Shown here: one piece after another, positions 1 through 12,900 of the stretch
Numbering within the stretch: position 1 is the first letter of the stretch
Layout: each line of letters opens with the position of its first letter
NCBI GenBank assembly: GCA_905178155.1
Contig: CAJINV010000004.1
Coordinates: 3,319,320-3,383,319, forward strand
Direction: 5' to 3'
DNA: 64,000 nt
Origin: Amoebophrya sp. A120
Taxonomy: Eukaryota > Sar > Dinophyceae > Syndiniales > Amoebophryaceae
The notes under the pieces: generated by a model
Databases searched by the model: none
What the model was told of the DNA's origin: nothing
Seen by the model: only the letters and a program-made list of their open reading frames with translations
Translations under genes and position numbers: made by a program

Positions 1-639
1 GGGGTGCTGGTTGTTAGTCCGCTTGGCATTGCGCACTTCGGCTGCGACTGTGGCTGGAACACTACAACCAGTCGAGGATGCCGCCGTGGAGCAAGCGGAG
101 GCTTTGGACGCCTGCCGGTGGTTGTAGCTGTGGTGAGAGCTGCAAAGGAGGGAGGATGCGGGTTGGATCAGGTCCTCTGAAGTACAAGAAAACGCGTTGA
201 AGTAGGACGCGGCAATACCACCTGTTGCTGTTGGCGGAGTTGGAGTTTTGCTGTTCTTCGGGTTGTGGTTCTTTTCATCAATATGTTGGTGTTGTTGTTG
301 ACTGTGGCCTACATGGTGTTGTAGATGATGGCCGGGGGGAACCTGTGCTCCTCCTGCAGACCCCTGAACACCAGTTCCTGCGGCAGTTCCTCCTGCTGCG
401 CTTCCTGCTGCAAAACGGGGCTGCTGTTGAGACTGAAAATGTGCTTGTCCTCGGGGTAGGTCCGGCAAGTTCGGGTTGATGGGTGTTTGACCTGCTTGAT
501 GGGGCGGGTTGGTAGTACTTGCGCTTGGGAAAGACGAGGACCTCTGTAGAGATACTGCCGAGGCAATGGAGGTGAAGGACGATGAGAGCAATGCGAAAAG
601 AAGCAGGGAACGGGAAGTACTACGCTGCATCATCTTCAT
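1..639 (-). CDS. secreted low-complexity protein, 3' end beyond window
   Basis: An open frame of 213 codons starts at the ATG at 639 and is still open at base 1. The first 28 or so residues (MKMMQRSTSRSLLLF, then ALLSSFTSIASA) form a clear signal peptide. The rest is rich in Ser, Gln, His, Gly, Ala and Pro, with Gln/His clusters near residues 110-125 and about six cysteines in the last 70 visible residues. No family is recognised. The protein is probably secreted or enters the endomembrane system. The gap to the EF-hand stop upstream is only about 150 bases. No introner lies in the visible part. The start is the first of three close Met codons (residues 1, 3 and 4). Confidence 0.6.
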   Translation of the reverse strand, partial: MKMMQRSTSRSLLLFALLSSSFTSIASAVSLQRSSSFPSASTTNPPHQAGQTPINPNLPDLPRGQAHFQSQQQPRFAAGSAAGGTAAGTGVQGSAGGAQVPPGHHLQHHVGHSQQQHQHIDEKNHNPKNSKTPTPPTATGGIAASYFNAFSCTSEDLIQPASSLLCSSHHSYNHRQASKASACSTAASSTGCSVPATVAAEVRNAKRTNNQHP

Positions 640-790
640 GTGCGAAAGAAGTTGAAGAACGGCGCTAGAAGCGCGCCGCAGGAGAGTCGCGTCTATCTCC
701 TTTGTGTAAACACTCTATCAACTTGAGCGAAATTTGTCATGCGAAGCAGCCTGATCATCTGCCAGCTTAAGGTGCTTTTGCATGACAAAT

Positions 791-2334
791 TCATGTAACA
801 GTTGAGAATGTAACGTTTGAGTGTCCCATATCACTTTCGGATTCGGTGTGCAGATGTTGTTTCAACTCCTCAGAGGTAATCGTCCCGTCGCTGACGTCGA
901 TTTTCAGATCCGCTGCCGCTTTCAGCAGAGCCTTGTCTTCGTCGAGGGTTTGCGCCGGTCCAAGGTGTAGTGCGTCTTTCTGCGCCCTGGTAAGACCATC
1001 GATGCCGATGTGCAACGCCTGGTTGGAGTCCAGGCCGTGCTGCTCCTCCTGCAAGGCGAGTAGTTCGTCCTGCACCTCCACCTCTATGGGAGTGTCAGGA
1101 TTGAAATCGACAAAGGCAATGCATAATATCGATACCAGTCAGAAGCCCAATTACAATTTTCAAGCGGTGCATGACAAATTTGGGCAGAGCCGAAATCCAG
1201 TCTGTCATGCTGTTTCGGCAAAGAAGACTGCTCCTGTCATGCTATTTTAGCACCTCAGTTGCTACCCCTCAACAGGCTTACAATGTGCCTCACTTGCCTA
1301 CTCTGCAAGACAGGCACTTTGTTTCTTTGTGGGCTGCATTATTTGCGTGACAAATCATTCCAACTTTGGCGATTTCAATCCTGACACATCCATACCATCG
1401 ATCTCATTGTCTTGGTTCTTATCAGCCATAAAGAAATCACCCGCCTTCCAGCTTCTGGGATGGGCCTTTCGCCATTCGTCTTCCTCGATGGGCAGTTTGC
1501 CGTCTCCGATGTGGGCATACCCATACTCCGCGCTCTTGTAGGTGTCCGAGGGGTAGGGCGGGCCTTTCGAACCGTCAAATGCGCCACTATCGCCCGTGTT
1601 CTCGGCCAGCCAATGCTCTTGGAATTTGTCCGCCAACTCGCGCGCTGCGTCCCTGTCGTTCTCAACATCGAGTGCCTTTTGCAGCTCCTCGCCGGTGATG
1701 CCATCGGCGAGTGTTTTTTCCAACTCCTTGGCGTCTTCAGGTCCATATGGAAGTGTCAGAATCGAAATTGACAAAATCGCAAAATTTGTAATGCACAAAA
1801 TCGATGTCAGTTGGAGCCTCAGTTTCCAAGTGGCGCATGACGAATTTCGGAAGCACCCAAATCCAGTCTGTCATGCTGTTTGGGCAAAGAAGACTCCCCC
1901 TGTCGTGCTACTCTGGCAGAACATTTTATACCCCTAAACAGGCTTGCAATCGGTCTCATTTGCCTGCTCCCCAATACAGGCCTTCAGTGACGTACATTTT
2001 ATGCATTTTTTCGACTTTGTCGATTTCGATCCTGACACATCCATAATCCATCCAAATTCAGTATCTCGGCCACCGCATCATGCAACGCCTCTGTCTCGTC
2101 CGCCGTTGGGGCCGCGTCTGCGCCTGCGGGTAACATGTTCAGCGCTGCATCATAGTACGCCAGGTTGTCTACATTTAGCAACCCGCCCAGGAGGTCGTCG
2201 ACACCACCGTCCTCTGCATGCAGAAGTGTAGTCTCCTTCTCGTTCTTTGTGACAACTTTTCGGGCAGTGGCGAAGCACGCGGCACCCGCGACACCGTGAA
2301 CCAGAATTCTACCTAGCACAGCGCCCATGATCAT
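791..2334 (-). CDS. EF-hand calcium-binding protein
   Basis: Three exons: 2334-2046, 1740-1395 and 1079-791, giving 307 residues with the frame intact. Both introns are family A introners. Residues 1-25 (MIMGAVLGRILVHGVAGAAC) are hydrophobic and may be a signal or anchor segment. Exon 2 ends inside an EF-hand loop, DKNQDNEIDG, with Asp at 1, 5 and 9 and Ile at 8; the introner falls after loop position 10. A second helix-loop-helix in exon 3 (KIDVSDGTITSEEL) keeps positions 5-12 but lacks Asp at position 1, so it is degenerate. Calcium binding is inferred from the motif; the partner is unknown. The flanking repeat at the loop intron is poorly preserved (acctc/ccatc), so loop residues 11-12 depend on the exact splice register. 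The frame stops at 791, just before an inverted-repeat remnant at about 720-835. Confidence 0.7.
1085..1394. mobile_element. introner, family A
   Basis: Ends TATGGGAGTGTCAG and its near reverse complement. Flanks acctc/ccatc are poorly matched, suggesting an old copy. It splits the EF-hand loop, exons 2/3. Confidence 0.75.
1746..2045. mobile_element. introner, family A
   Basis: Flanks gtcca/atcca (one mismatch). It separates exons 1 and 2 of the EF-hand gene. Confidence 0.8.
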
Positions 2335-3923
2335 TCGGTGGATAATTATTCGCTACACAATCATTAGGTACAGCCCGCCCTAAGTGGCGGTCGTCATTTT
2401 CTATCAACAGTAGAGACACTGTTTGATATGTTGCCGCCTATTTTGTTTTTTTGTTTTATCTCAGCATTTGTGACTGCACGATCCAGAAGCAAGTCGTACT
2501 TCAGGAGGATTTGGCTTGCAAGACGATTTCTCGCATTCTTCAACAAACCCCCACTTACAGTATCGCAACCCCTCGCCCTCCATAGCCCGTCCCATGCTAT
2601 CTAAACGTAAACCTCGGTGCACGACATGGAGGATTGCATCTCATATTACTCATCTTCGCTGTATAATTTCATGATCGAGAGAACTGCGAGCGAAGTCACG
2701 ACGAAAACAGTGTGTAGATCTAGATTTGTATGGGAGTGTCAGAATCGAAATCAACAAAATCGAAATAATTTGTGATGCATAAAATCGATACCACTTGGAG
2801 CCTCAGTTTCCAAGTGGCGCATGACAAATTTCGGGAGCACCAAAATCCAGTCTGTCATGCTGTTTGGGCAAAGAAGACTGCTCCTGGTGTGCTGCTCCGG
2901 CAGCACATCGCCTTCCCGTAATCAGGCTTGCAATCCGTCTCATTTGCCTACTCCCCAACACAGGCCTTACTTGCCCTACATTCTACGCATTACAAATTTT
3001 TCGACTTTGTCGATTTCGATCCTGACACATCCATAATTTGCATTTGCAGTGTACGAGTCCCACGACGTCGAGAAATAAACCGATTTTTTTACTAGTCTCC
3101 AGGATGTTGTCGAGTCTAGGTCTACCCATTTTTCGCACAAATCTCGCGCTCACGAACCCACACTGCGGAAGCGGGTACTACTACGTGGAACCTTGTATTC
3201 ATCAACTTTGATGCGCAAGATACGTTTTATATCGATTTTGTGAAACTGTAACTGAAACATATTACGATACTAGACGACAATACGATCTCGACTATCGATT
3301 CAAATTCGTTGGTATGGCGAGCTGGAAACAACGATCGGAGCGCGAAACCAAAGCGAAATTCAAATCTCGCCACAACGACATTGGACACTCAAGAATGAAT
3401 CCGCGAAAAAATAACTTCGCAGCTTCTGTCCGAACAAGCAAAATATACCCGTTACAAGTAAGTAAAGGCGGACGGGGAGAAACCAAGAGCTTAGTAAGTT
3501 CGTTGTATCCACTGCGCCCGCAGTGCTGGAATGGTTGCTTGTTTCAGAAGTACAAGTGGCGCCAATGCTGACAACTGTCTTCACTCATCATATATATCAT
3601 GCGGATTCTAGTAGTTGTAGCTGTTTTCAAGTATTGCATCCTGTGCCTGTCCTGCTCGCAGATGTTGCAGCATTACCATTTAACATTTGGCCAGATATCA
3701 AACCACTGCCTTCAATTGGTCGGACATTTTGGCAGCAAGTCGTAAGTACGTTTTCGTTTTTGACTTGTTTATACTTGAAACTGAAACTGAAACGAATTCG
3801 TCAGGACCTACTTGTTTTGAAAAGTAGAATAGCTTGTCTCTTTTGGCATTTTCCCAAGAATCATAAAACTAAATTTTCTCAGACATTTTCAATCTCGATT
3901 TTTCGGTTTTTCCGCGTTTTTCT
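2335..3923. other. intergenic, with one introner
   Basis: Apart from the family A element at 2729-3035 I see no gene. AT-rich stretches and short frames only. Confidence 0.5.
2729..3035. mobile_element. introner, family A, outside any recognised exon
   Basis: Exact flanks atttg. It lies about 400 bases upstream of the EF-hand start, in an untranslated or intergenic stretch. Confidence 0.8.
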
Positions 3924-6900
3924 TTATTTGGACATTTCCTCCAGCAAAGCCTCTTTTCGGTGCAGAACATGCTCGAACTTTTCGGCCATGCTCGCGGACC
4001 AAGCGTCCTCTGGTTCCACCTCCACCTCCTCATGTCGCCTAGCATTCTGACTGCTCTGACGTTGTACCAAATCAGAATTCGCCCCCGTCACCCCGTCTGG
4101 GCTGAAACTTTTTGCAGCTCGGTGGTACAACTCCAACACACGACTGCTCGACGTTGCGGGTGCAGCAGGAGCGCCACTTGTAGAAGAAGTTCTTCCTGCC
4201 GCTGTCTTGGAAGTCTTAAGTTTGTCCTTTCTGGTGTTACTTCTGCTTTTCGAAGAAGCCGAAGATGATGTTTTCGAAGCTGTTTTCTCTTCTTCATCTC
4301 CGCGGGAGTAGAGTTTTCTGCTCTGATGTTGTAGTGCGTTTGAGAACTCGTCGCGACTGGTCACATCCACTGCTTCGTCGTAGCCGGGTGGGATCGTGCT
4401 GGCGGAACCCGGTTTGTTGGTCGCACTGGTCGTTGGTGTCAGGCTATGCAAGAAAAAAACTGTGTAAGTGTAACTTTGTCTTGCAGATGTTGCAATACAG
4501 TTACACGCCTTGTCACGCCGCATATGCATCAGAGGCTATTTTAGTACGTGTTTTAGCGTACTAGCTACGCATGACAAGTTTTCTGTCATGCAAAACAAAT
4601 CTATGATGCTGCTCCTGCAAGAAAGTTACACTTACACAGTTTTTTTCTTCGATACAGTCGCTTTGGATGCTCGTACTTCCAGTCAGGAAGGGGCGCGGGC
4701 TGAACGAAAGACATATGATTAATCTTTGTTCTTTTTACCCACATCTTCATGGGAAAACGTAGTAAGCAGGCGTAAAACTATCGATGTCTCGGACCACCAC
4801 AGCAGTTGCCACAACATGATGAAACAGGTTGCAGAAAAATCGTGTTACCAGTACGTATCTCTCGTACGACAATCCAATAAATGATGTAGCTAAAGTAGTA
4901 GGTACCTCTGTCGCCGACCCCAAAACCTCCGCCAAAGATGCGCTTGCACTGGAGCTGCTACCACTACTTGCAAGCGTCGCTCGCTCGAGGGGCCCCGACG
5001 ATCACAAAAAAATACGCGCACAAAATGCGGACCGGATTGGACAAGGTGTCGGAAAAGACATCCCAGGTCCCTCGGTCGGCGCGAAGCCCCTCTGGCCCGG
5101 AGCCCATGGAACTCACGATGCCAGATCCCAAGAAGCAAATACGCAAGCAAGATGATGCAGCGAAACAGAGCCCCGGCAATCATTTTGCTCCCTTTTGATA
5201 GATGCGAAACGACCAAAAGCCTCGACAATGGCGTACTTGTTTTACAAGAACGCATTGGGCCGGGCGGACCAGATTCAGAATAAAATTGGGCGGCGGAGGG
5301 GATTTCAGAATTTAATAGGCGGCCAAGATAGATTTCAGAATTTAATTGGCGGCCGATAGGGAATTCAGAATTTAATTGGCGCCCTCAATCAATTTCAGAA
5401 TTTAATTGGCGGCCCGGGACAATTTCAGAATTAAGTTGGAAACGAGTTTGGAAATAGTTGGAAAGCTTTCCCCCACTTGAAATCTCTGATCCAACTTTTT
5501 TCAACTCTTTTCCAACTTAATTTAGAAATTGGTGTCGGACCCTTCCGCAAGATGCTCGCTGGCCCGCCTTTTCTTCAATGACCTAGCTGGACGCCGGGCC
5601 GCTTCCCTCGAAAAAAACACAGGCCAGGGTGGTTCCTCGCTATGGCCTGCGGTCTTTCATGACCCGGGAATCAGGGCCCATTCGCCAGAGGCAAGTGCGC
5701 GGCTGGCGGCGTGCAAGGCCATGACGTTGGGGGCAGCAATGGCGTTGAATTGCTGCAGAATCTTGCCAGACCAAGAAAGTCCCTGTCTTTCGCGCATGAA
5801 GACGCTTATACAGTGGCGGCCCGAAGCAGGAAAGTCGAAGGGCCCCCACACGCCCTATTTCGTCTTGCAGAATAGTTGACGCATGAAAACCTCGCCACCA
5901 GCTGAGGGCTTGCTTTGTGTATATCTGTAGGAAGCCTCGGCGCGAATGGGTGCGCTACAAACCCAGGCGGCCTTCTGAAGCCGGCCCTGTGCTGCGATGC
6001 GCTGTATGAAGCCGCGGCGCGCTCGGCTACATTCTAGAGCAGTATCGTGGGCATGACGCATGTAGCAGGAAAAACGGCAGCAGCGGGGCTGTAACTGCCG
6101 CTGTGTCGTACGTGAGGCCGCCACCCTTGAGAAATCAAGCGCGTGACAGATCCCCAAATCGCTTTGAATAGCAACGACGAAGCCCGTTTTGTAGCCACCT
6201 AGGGGCACGTTGATGCTCCGTCGATCGATAACCAGGCGCGAGGACTCAGGCCCCTAAAACGTCGAGCCAAAGTGTAAAATTGCTGGAATTCTGAATTCAT
6301 TCTGAATTCGTTAAGAAATGATTACTTTCTAAGGCGGTTTTGAGTTAAGTAGTAGGTACCTGTGTCGCCAAAACCTCCGCCAAAGATGCGCTTGCACTGG
6401 AGCTGCTACCACTACTGCTTATGGGAGTGTCAGAATCGAAATCGTCAGAGTTGAAATAATTTGTGATGCATAAAACGGATACCAGTTGGAAGCCCAATTT
6501 CCAAGCGGCGCATGACAAATTTGAGTAGAACCGAAATCCAGTCTGTCATGCTGTTTGAGTAAGGAAGACGCCTTTTGTCATGCTACTTTAGCAGCTCTAT
6601 TTCTACTCCGCAACAGGCTTACAATCTGCCTCCCTTGCCTACTCTGCAAGACAGGCACTTTGTGGGTTGCATTTTATGCATCACAAACTATTTCAACTTT
6701 GACGATTTCAATCCTGACACTCCCATACTGCTCGTATCATGTTTGAAATTTGACGTCGTCGAGACACCCGGAGCTGCGGACCCCCTCGTCTTCGATCCCT
6801 CGCGACTTCTGTTCACCAGTTTCAGCTTCTTCTTCTGCATCGTCTTCCCGGTTGCAAAAGGCGCAGGAGCTTCTTCGTGATGTTCTACTTGTTTCCCAAA

Positions 6901-9900
6901 CGCGATTTGATGCTGGTGGTCAAACAGGGCCGCTGCGTTTTGGTCAAACTCAAAGGGCGATGTTCTACTTGATGCAGTTGATGGCTGCTGGGCGTTATTA
7001 TCTTCAACTCCTCGTTGTTGACCACTCCTGTTCAGAAGCTTGACAGAGGAGCTACTTGATGCAGCCGGGTAAAACACGAAGTTGTGCTGTTGTTCTTGTT
7101 CCTGGTATCCAGGAAAAAACACCCATCCCCATCAATTTTTTGCATGACAAATAGTGGACTTTATGCATGTTTTGCATGACAAATTGGATGGGGATGGGTG
7201 TTTTTTCCTGGATACCTGGTGCGCTCCCTCTACAAGCGGGACGGCGACGCTTTCGCTTGCCTCGTCTCCGGTCATCTGCGAAGCGGTCGCGTCTACGAGA
7301 CCGTGTACTACGTTGTCCTCCGTACTAGGTGCTTTTTGTGCTGCCGTAGTACCTCCCGCGAGGAGTTGTGCAGCGGGCTCCGAAGGAGCGGACGAGGCCA
7401 CGCCGCTATTGCTTTCTTGGGTCTCCACTAGTTGTACCTTGGTCACAGGGGTTTGCTGTTCGGCAGCAGCTGCAGAAGATCTTTCTTGTACCTGAAGTCC
7501 ACCGTCTCCTTCTACCAAAGCCGCAGGATCGACTGCCGCTGCGTCATCGACAGGCTTAGTTAATATTTTCGACGTCCTGCTTGCCGACGCTGAGTTGTTT
7601 ACAATTTCTCTACTGCTCTTTCGCCCCTCAGCAACAGGTGCCTCGCTTGTTCTAATTTCTTTCTGCGAGCCCGCCGAGGACCCCTGCCGCATCCCCTCTT
7701 TCAACATCTCGTCATCCCCGAGGACGTCGTTCGCAAGCGAAAAAGGGGCCACTTCCGAGGACGCCGGTGTGGCCTTGCTGCTCGACTCCTGCGGCTGTGA
7801 AAGAACAACATCATCGACGTTGTTTTTCAGCGTTGTTGCGCTACTTGTTCTAGCGGGCCCGGACTGACTTGTCTGCGTTTGCCGCCTGTCCATCATGATC
7901 CCCGCTAGTGTGGCCCGTGTCTGTGCAGCGGTTCTTGAAGCTGCTGCAGTTGATGTCCCTGCGACCACGTAATTGTTGTCCGGCGCGTTTTATCAAATGT
8001 AAAAATGTCTGGGTCTGCAAGGTTGGAACTTGTGACGCAGCTAACTTTGTACTCTAAAAACCTCTGTATTGCATGACCAGCAAGAGGAATCTAGTTTGTG
8101 CTACGCGGGGAGGGCATTTGTCATAAGGAGTAGGCATCAGGAAGCCCTCTAAAAATCTGTGATGCTAGGTCGTGCATCACAGACATCCTGGGTCGTGCAA
8201 AATATGCATGACAAACCCTGCAACATTCCAGACCCAGACACTTTTGCATTTGATACGTTTGAAGACAGTACATCACCGTCGACCGCACTGGAAGTCGGTG
8301 TGTGCTGCTCCTGCAGGCCTGTTTGGGGATCATGATTCTCCGCCACCTCTAGTAGAGCAGCTGCGTTGCTCACACTGGGTTCGAGACTTGGGGTGTTGGT
8401 ACCACCACCGTCGTTGGACGAGGAGAGCGCCACGACCCGCGGTTCGTGCAGCTCGCTATCCTCTGGCTCCTCCTGCACCGGCGTAACTTCCGCACTGGAG
8501 GAAAAGATCTGGTTATTTTCGGGCTGTTCTATTACTTCCGTTGGAATGATTTCAGGTTTATCTTTCACACGGCGACTCCGACTCCCCTCCTCCGTCTTTA
8601 TTTCCCTCTTCGGCGGGCCGAACCGGTAGACCTCGTCCATTACCTCGGGTTTCGTGATTGCCTCGATCTGCTCCTGCACCAGCTGTATGCATTGCAAGAG
8701 AAAGAGTATCGTACTAGTATATGTAAATTGCATTACAATTTGTAGTGCCGATTTGCCGAAGATGGGGAATTTGTCATGCGTGATTGCAATTACTACGAGT
8801 ACGATACTTTTGCACAGGATAAGCTGGTCAAAGGCGGCAAGCTGCTTGGCTCTGGTTTCCACCGAGTTAGTCCCCTCGGTCGACAAGACCCGCAGCGTCA
8901 GCCCCGCGGCGCCGGGGAGGACGCCGGGGATCTTCATTTTCATCGTCGGGTCGATGCTCTCGTCCTCGTCCACGCCAGCGTTTAGATTGATTGCCGCGTC
9001 ATACGCCCAGTGGTATTCTGCGTAAAAGAGAACCCGAAGTACTACTTACCCCATAGTCAAACTGATGATGCTCTTCACTCTGCTACACAAGTGCAGAAGG
9101 TTAGACAGAAACGCATGACAAACTTGGGTCCATGTTGTACTTGTAGTCGCCGTTGCATTCGCAGTGAAATATCCACATCAGAAATCGCCTGTCTTAGCTG
9201 ATCCTGATCCTGATGAGTACGGCATCAGCAAAAACATTCCAAAAGAGCCTGCTTGGAAGATGCTCCTCAACCTCATGGGGCTGCGCATGAGACACATTCC
9301 ATTGTAGAAAAGGAAAACTACATGCAAATCCGCATGACAACTCTGGGGTGAAAATTATGGGTACTAACTTCAACTTACGTTTTTCCACAGCATAACCGTT
9401 CCTGCTGCGCTTTCTCGAACACGGAATGCCGTTTGGACTATGAATTGCAAAAGTATCGTACTCGTATAAATGCATTACAAATTCCCTCAGCATGAGAAAT
9501 GAGATCATTTGTAAATGCGGACTTACCTTAAGAAAAGGATTTGCAATGCAAGACTTGCATTTATACGAGTGCGATACTTTTGCACAGGATATGGACACCA
9601 CGGCCTCCAGAATGTCCGCGGAGTCGGTGCGCCGCTGTATGGGAGCGTCAGGTTTGAAATCGTCAAAGTTGAAATAATTTGTAATGCATAAAATGCATGA
9701 CCCGAGGTACGTGTGTTGCAGAGCAGGCAAGTGAGGCCGATTGTAAAGCCTGTTTGGGGTTACAGCTCGAGCTGCTAAAGTAGGATGAGAAAATCACTCT
9801 TCGTTGCCTAAACAGCATGACAAACTGGATTTCGGGGCCACCGAAATTTGTCATGCGCCACTTGAAAACTGGGCTCCAACTGGCATCCATTTTATGCATT

Positions 9901-12900
9901 ACAAATTATTTCAACTTTGACGATTTCAAACCTGACGCTTCCATACGCTGGTGCCGTGTCGTAATCTTGAGCGCCGCTGCGCGCCGCTGCTCTTCGCTCT
10001 GTGTTCGCTGCTTGCTCTCCACAAAGCGACCCAGGGAGGCCTCCGGATCGTGGACAAACACCATGTTGTGGTGCTCCGGACCCGCCTCGTCGCGCAGGCT
10101 GCTCATCCACCCCATCAGGGTTTCTTGGTGGATTTTTCCTGCCGTCCCGTTTTACAGTGAAAAATGCCCCCACCCCCAAAGTTGCAATAATTTGTGATGC
10201 AAAGTTTCCAAGTGAAAACTTTTTGTCATGCATGAAAGGAGTGTGAATCTTTCTGATGCAGAGTCTGGGCGTATATCGCATCGCTTGCATGACAAGCGCC
10301 GCTTTTGCTAGGATCTTTTGCAATGCAAATTTTTGCTATTCACGATTGGAAATCTGTGATGCTGATAGATGCAAGAAGGCGAGTGTTTCCTTGTTTGGAA
10401 AGGTTTGCAATACAAATGCTCCCAAGTTCGGGGATCGTGGGGGCATTTTTCCTTGTAATATCCCGCCGATCTTCTTCCGGGCGCTGGTCCGCAGGGGGTT
10501 GTCGCCGAAGTACGTCTTCAACAACTGCTGCTGCTGGTTCTCCGTGATGCCCCGTTGCTTGCGCCGAAACATCTCGCGGACAAACGCCTGCCGTTGCGCC
10601 ACGGACATGTTGCGGTACTTTTGCACGGTGCTCCCGTACCCCCGCGACGGGTCGCCGTTCTCATCGCCCTTGTGGATTGCAAATATGTCTGGGTCCTCTG
10701 GAAGTCTGTGATGCTGAATTGAGCCTGATTGAAGCGCTTGCAATGGCAGCCAGGCATGACAAGCTTCAGAGACGCCTGCTGATGGTGCCTACCACGCATC
10801 ACAAATTGCGTTTTTGCATGCCCAAGCAAGCTCCTCTTTTGCTGCTCATGCAACACAGAATTTCCAGGAATGCAAGACACGCATCACAAGTTCCACTGTT
10901 CCAGACCCAGACACTTTTGCATTTGATAGCCGTCTTTCCCACGCAAGTGCTCCTCCAGCCGGTGGTTTTATCCTGTGCAAAAGTATCGCGCTCGCATTGC
11001 AATCATGCATTACAAATCTTTCTCTTGAGGTAAATCAGCATTACAAATTTGATTTCTCATGCCGAGGAAATTTGTAATGCATTTGTACGAGTACGATACT
11101 TTTGCAGTTCATAGGTTTTCCGCGTCCACAACCGGATCCGCGTGTCGCACCCGGTAGGGAGACTTGTCCTTTTCTCTACTCTTTGCACCACGACCGCCTT
11201 CTTGGGTATTACCCGCAAGAACCTTGTTCCGCTTCCTGGATCCGGGGCCGCCCGACCCGGCGCGGTACTGCATGGTTGGAAACGCACCGTACGCCGCGCC
11301 GCCGGGGCTGTTCCTGCTGGCGACCCCGACCGTCATGTCGTAGGCTGCCTCCGCGGGCACGCGGTAGGGCGACTGCCCGGCGGTGATATCAAATGCAAAT
11401 ATGTCTGGGTGTGGAAGAGTCATGCTGCTTTTGCATGACACAGAAGGTCTGGCATGGCAGCTCTAGCATCACAGGTTTCGAGAGGCTTTCGCTATTCCGA
11501 ATCCGCATCACAAATGCCCCATTTTGGTGACAGAAAGTGGGCAACTTTTGCTGCCTGTGCATGAGAGATTTTTCTGCGTTGTGGAATGCGCATCACAAGT
11601 TTGCACTCTTCCAGACCCAGACATATTTGCAATGGATAGGTGAATTCGTACCGCAAATCGCCCCACCCCGAGTGGTCGCCGCTGCGGGCCGTGGTTTATC
11701 CTGTGCAAAAGTATCGCACTCGTACTAATTGCAAATATGCATGACAAATATTCTTCCTAAGGTAAAACAGCATTACAAATCCCATTTCTCTTCGTGCCAA
11801 AAGCAAAATTTCTAATGCAATTTATACTAGTACGATACTTTTGCAATGCATATGGTTTTGCCGACGCCTACGTGCTTGCCGAGATTCTCCAGATCGTGAA
11901 AAAAGGGGCGGCTCCACGTGTGGCGCACCGGGTCCTGGGCGGTTTGCACGAAGGCACGGTGCCGGAAGAGCTTGTGGTCGTCGATCCACAAAAGCCGCGG
12001 GCCGCAGTACTGTGTTTATGTTGAACTTTAATTTTTTTATCCGCTTCACATTTTACGTACTATGAGGAAAACTTCAAAAAAATCGAAAAAGCTGCTATAT
12101 GTGAGTACAACTGCTGCAGCAAAGAAACAGATGAGCATGAGGCAATCACCTTCGTGTAAACTCTAAATACGTTTGCGATTTGGTTCCAGTAGTACGGCAG
12201 CGAGGTGATTTGCGGGTTGTTCTGGAGCAACAAGATCACCAAGTGGGTGTTATACGACAGCGGCCGCAATTGGCTGCAGCTCCTCAGCTTGTTGTTTCGC
12301 AAATCCAAGTACCGCAGCTCCACCAACGTCTCCAAATGCTCCACCTTTTCGATCTTGTTCGAATCCAGCCCCAGCTCCTCCAAGGCCTCACAGAGCAGCA
12401 GGTTTTTCGTGGTGGTCAAGAGGTTTTTCGACAAGTCCAGCTTTTGCAGGGAGGGCAGATCGAGCACCGGGAGGACGCGCAGCTGGTTCTCGGACAAATT
12501 CAAAGTTTTCACCTTTTGAAACTCAAACTGGTTCAGATTGTACAACCCCATCTTCGACAGGTCGACGTTCTCCAGCAGCAACACCCGCTTTCCCGCGGCC
12601 TCGGCCCCGACGGCCCGCTCCTGTAAAATCTTCTCCCGGGTTTTCTTGGCCTGGTGGATCTTCGCAATGTGCTGGAGGGAATCGTCCATCGCGTCGACTG
12701 CGTGTTCGTGCCGGAACTCCCGAAGCGCCTGCTGCCGGGAACGCGCCTGGTGGACGAGAGGCAGAACATGAGAATTGTTTTATTCAGCTATTGGATGCAG
12801 AAAATTTTGCGTGCTGGTGTTGCTGCGTCGAAGAAGATTCGATAAAATTCTTACCGTGGTGGAGCTAAGGATAAAGTAAGTTAGTATCTATGTACTCAAT

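Noticed and set aside
6420-11852. Evenly spaced repeated palindromes resembling a CRISPR array
   Set aside because: Units are 110-330 bases, belong to different families, lie inside eukaryotic coding sequence and have target duplications.
12847-12856. A possible 10-base exon CTCCACCACG between TTAG and GTAAG in the LRR gene
   Set aside because: Including it would break the frame between the 12975 and 12746 exons, which join correctly without it.
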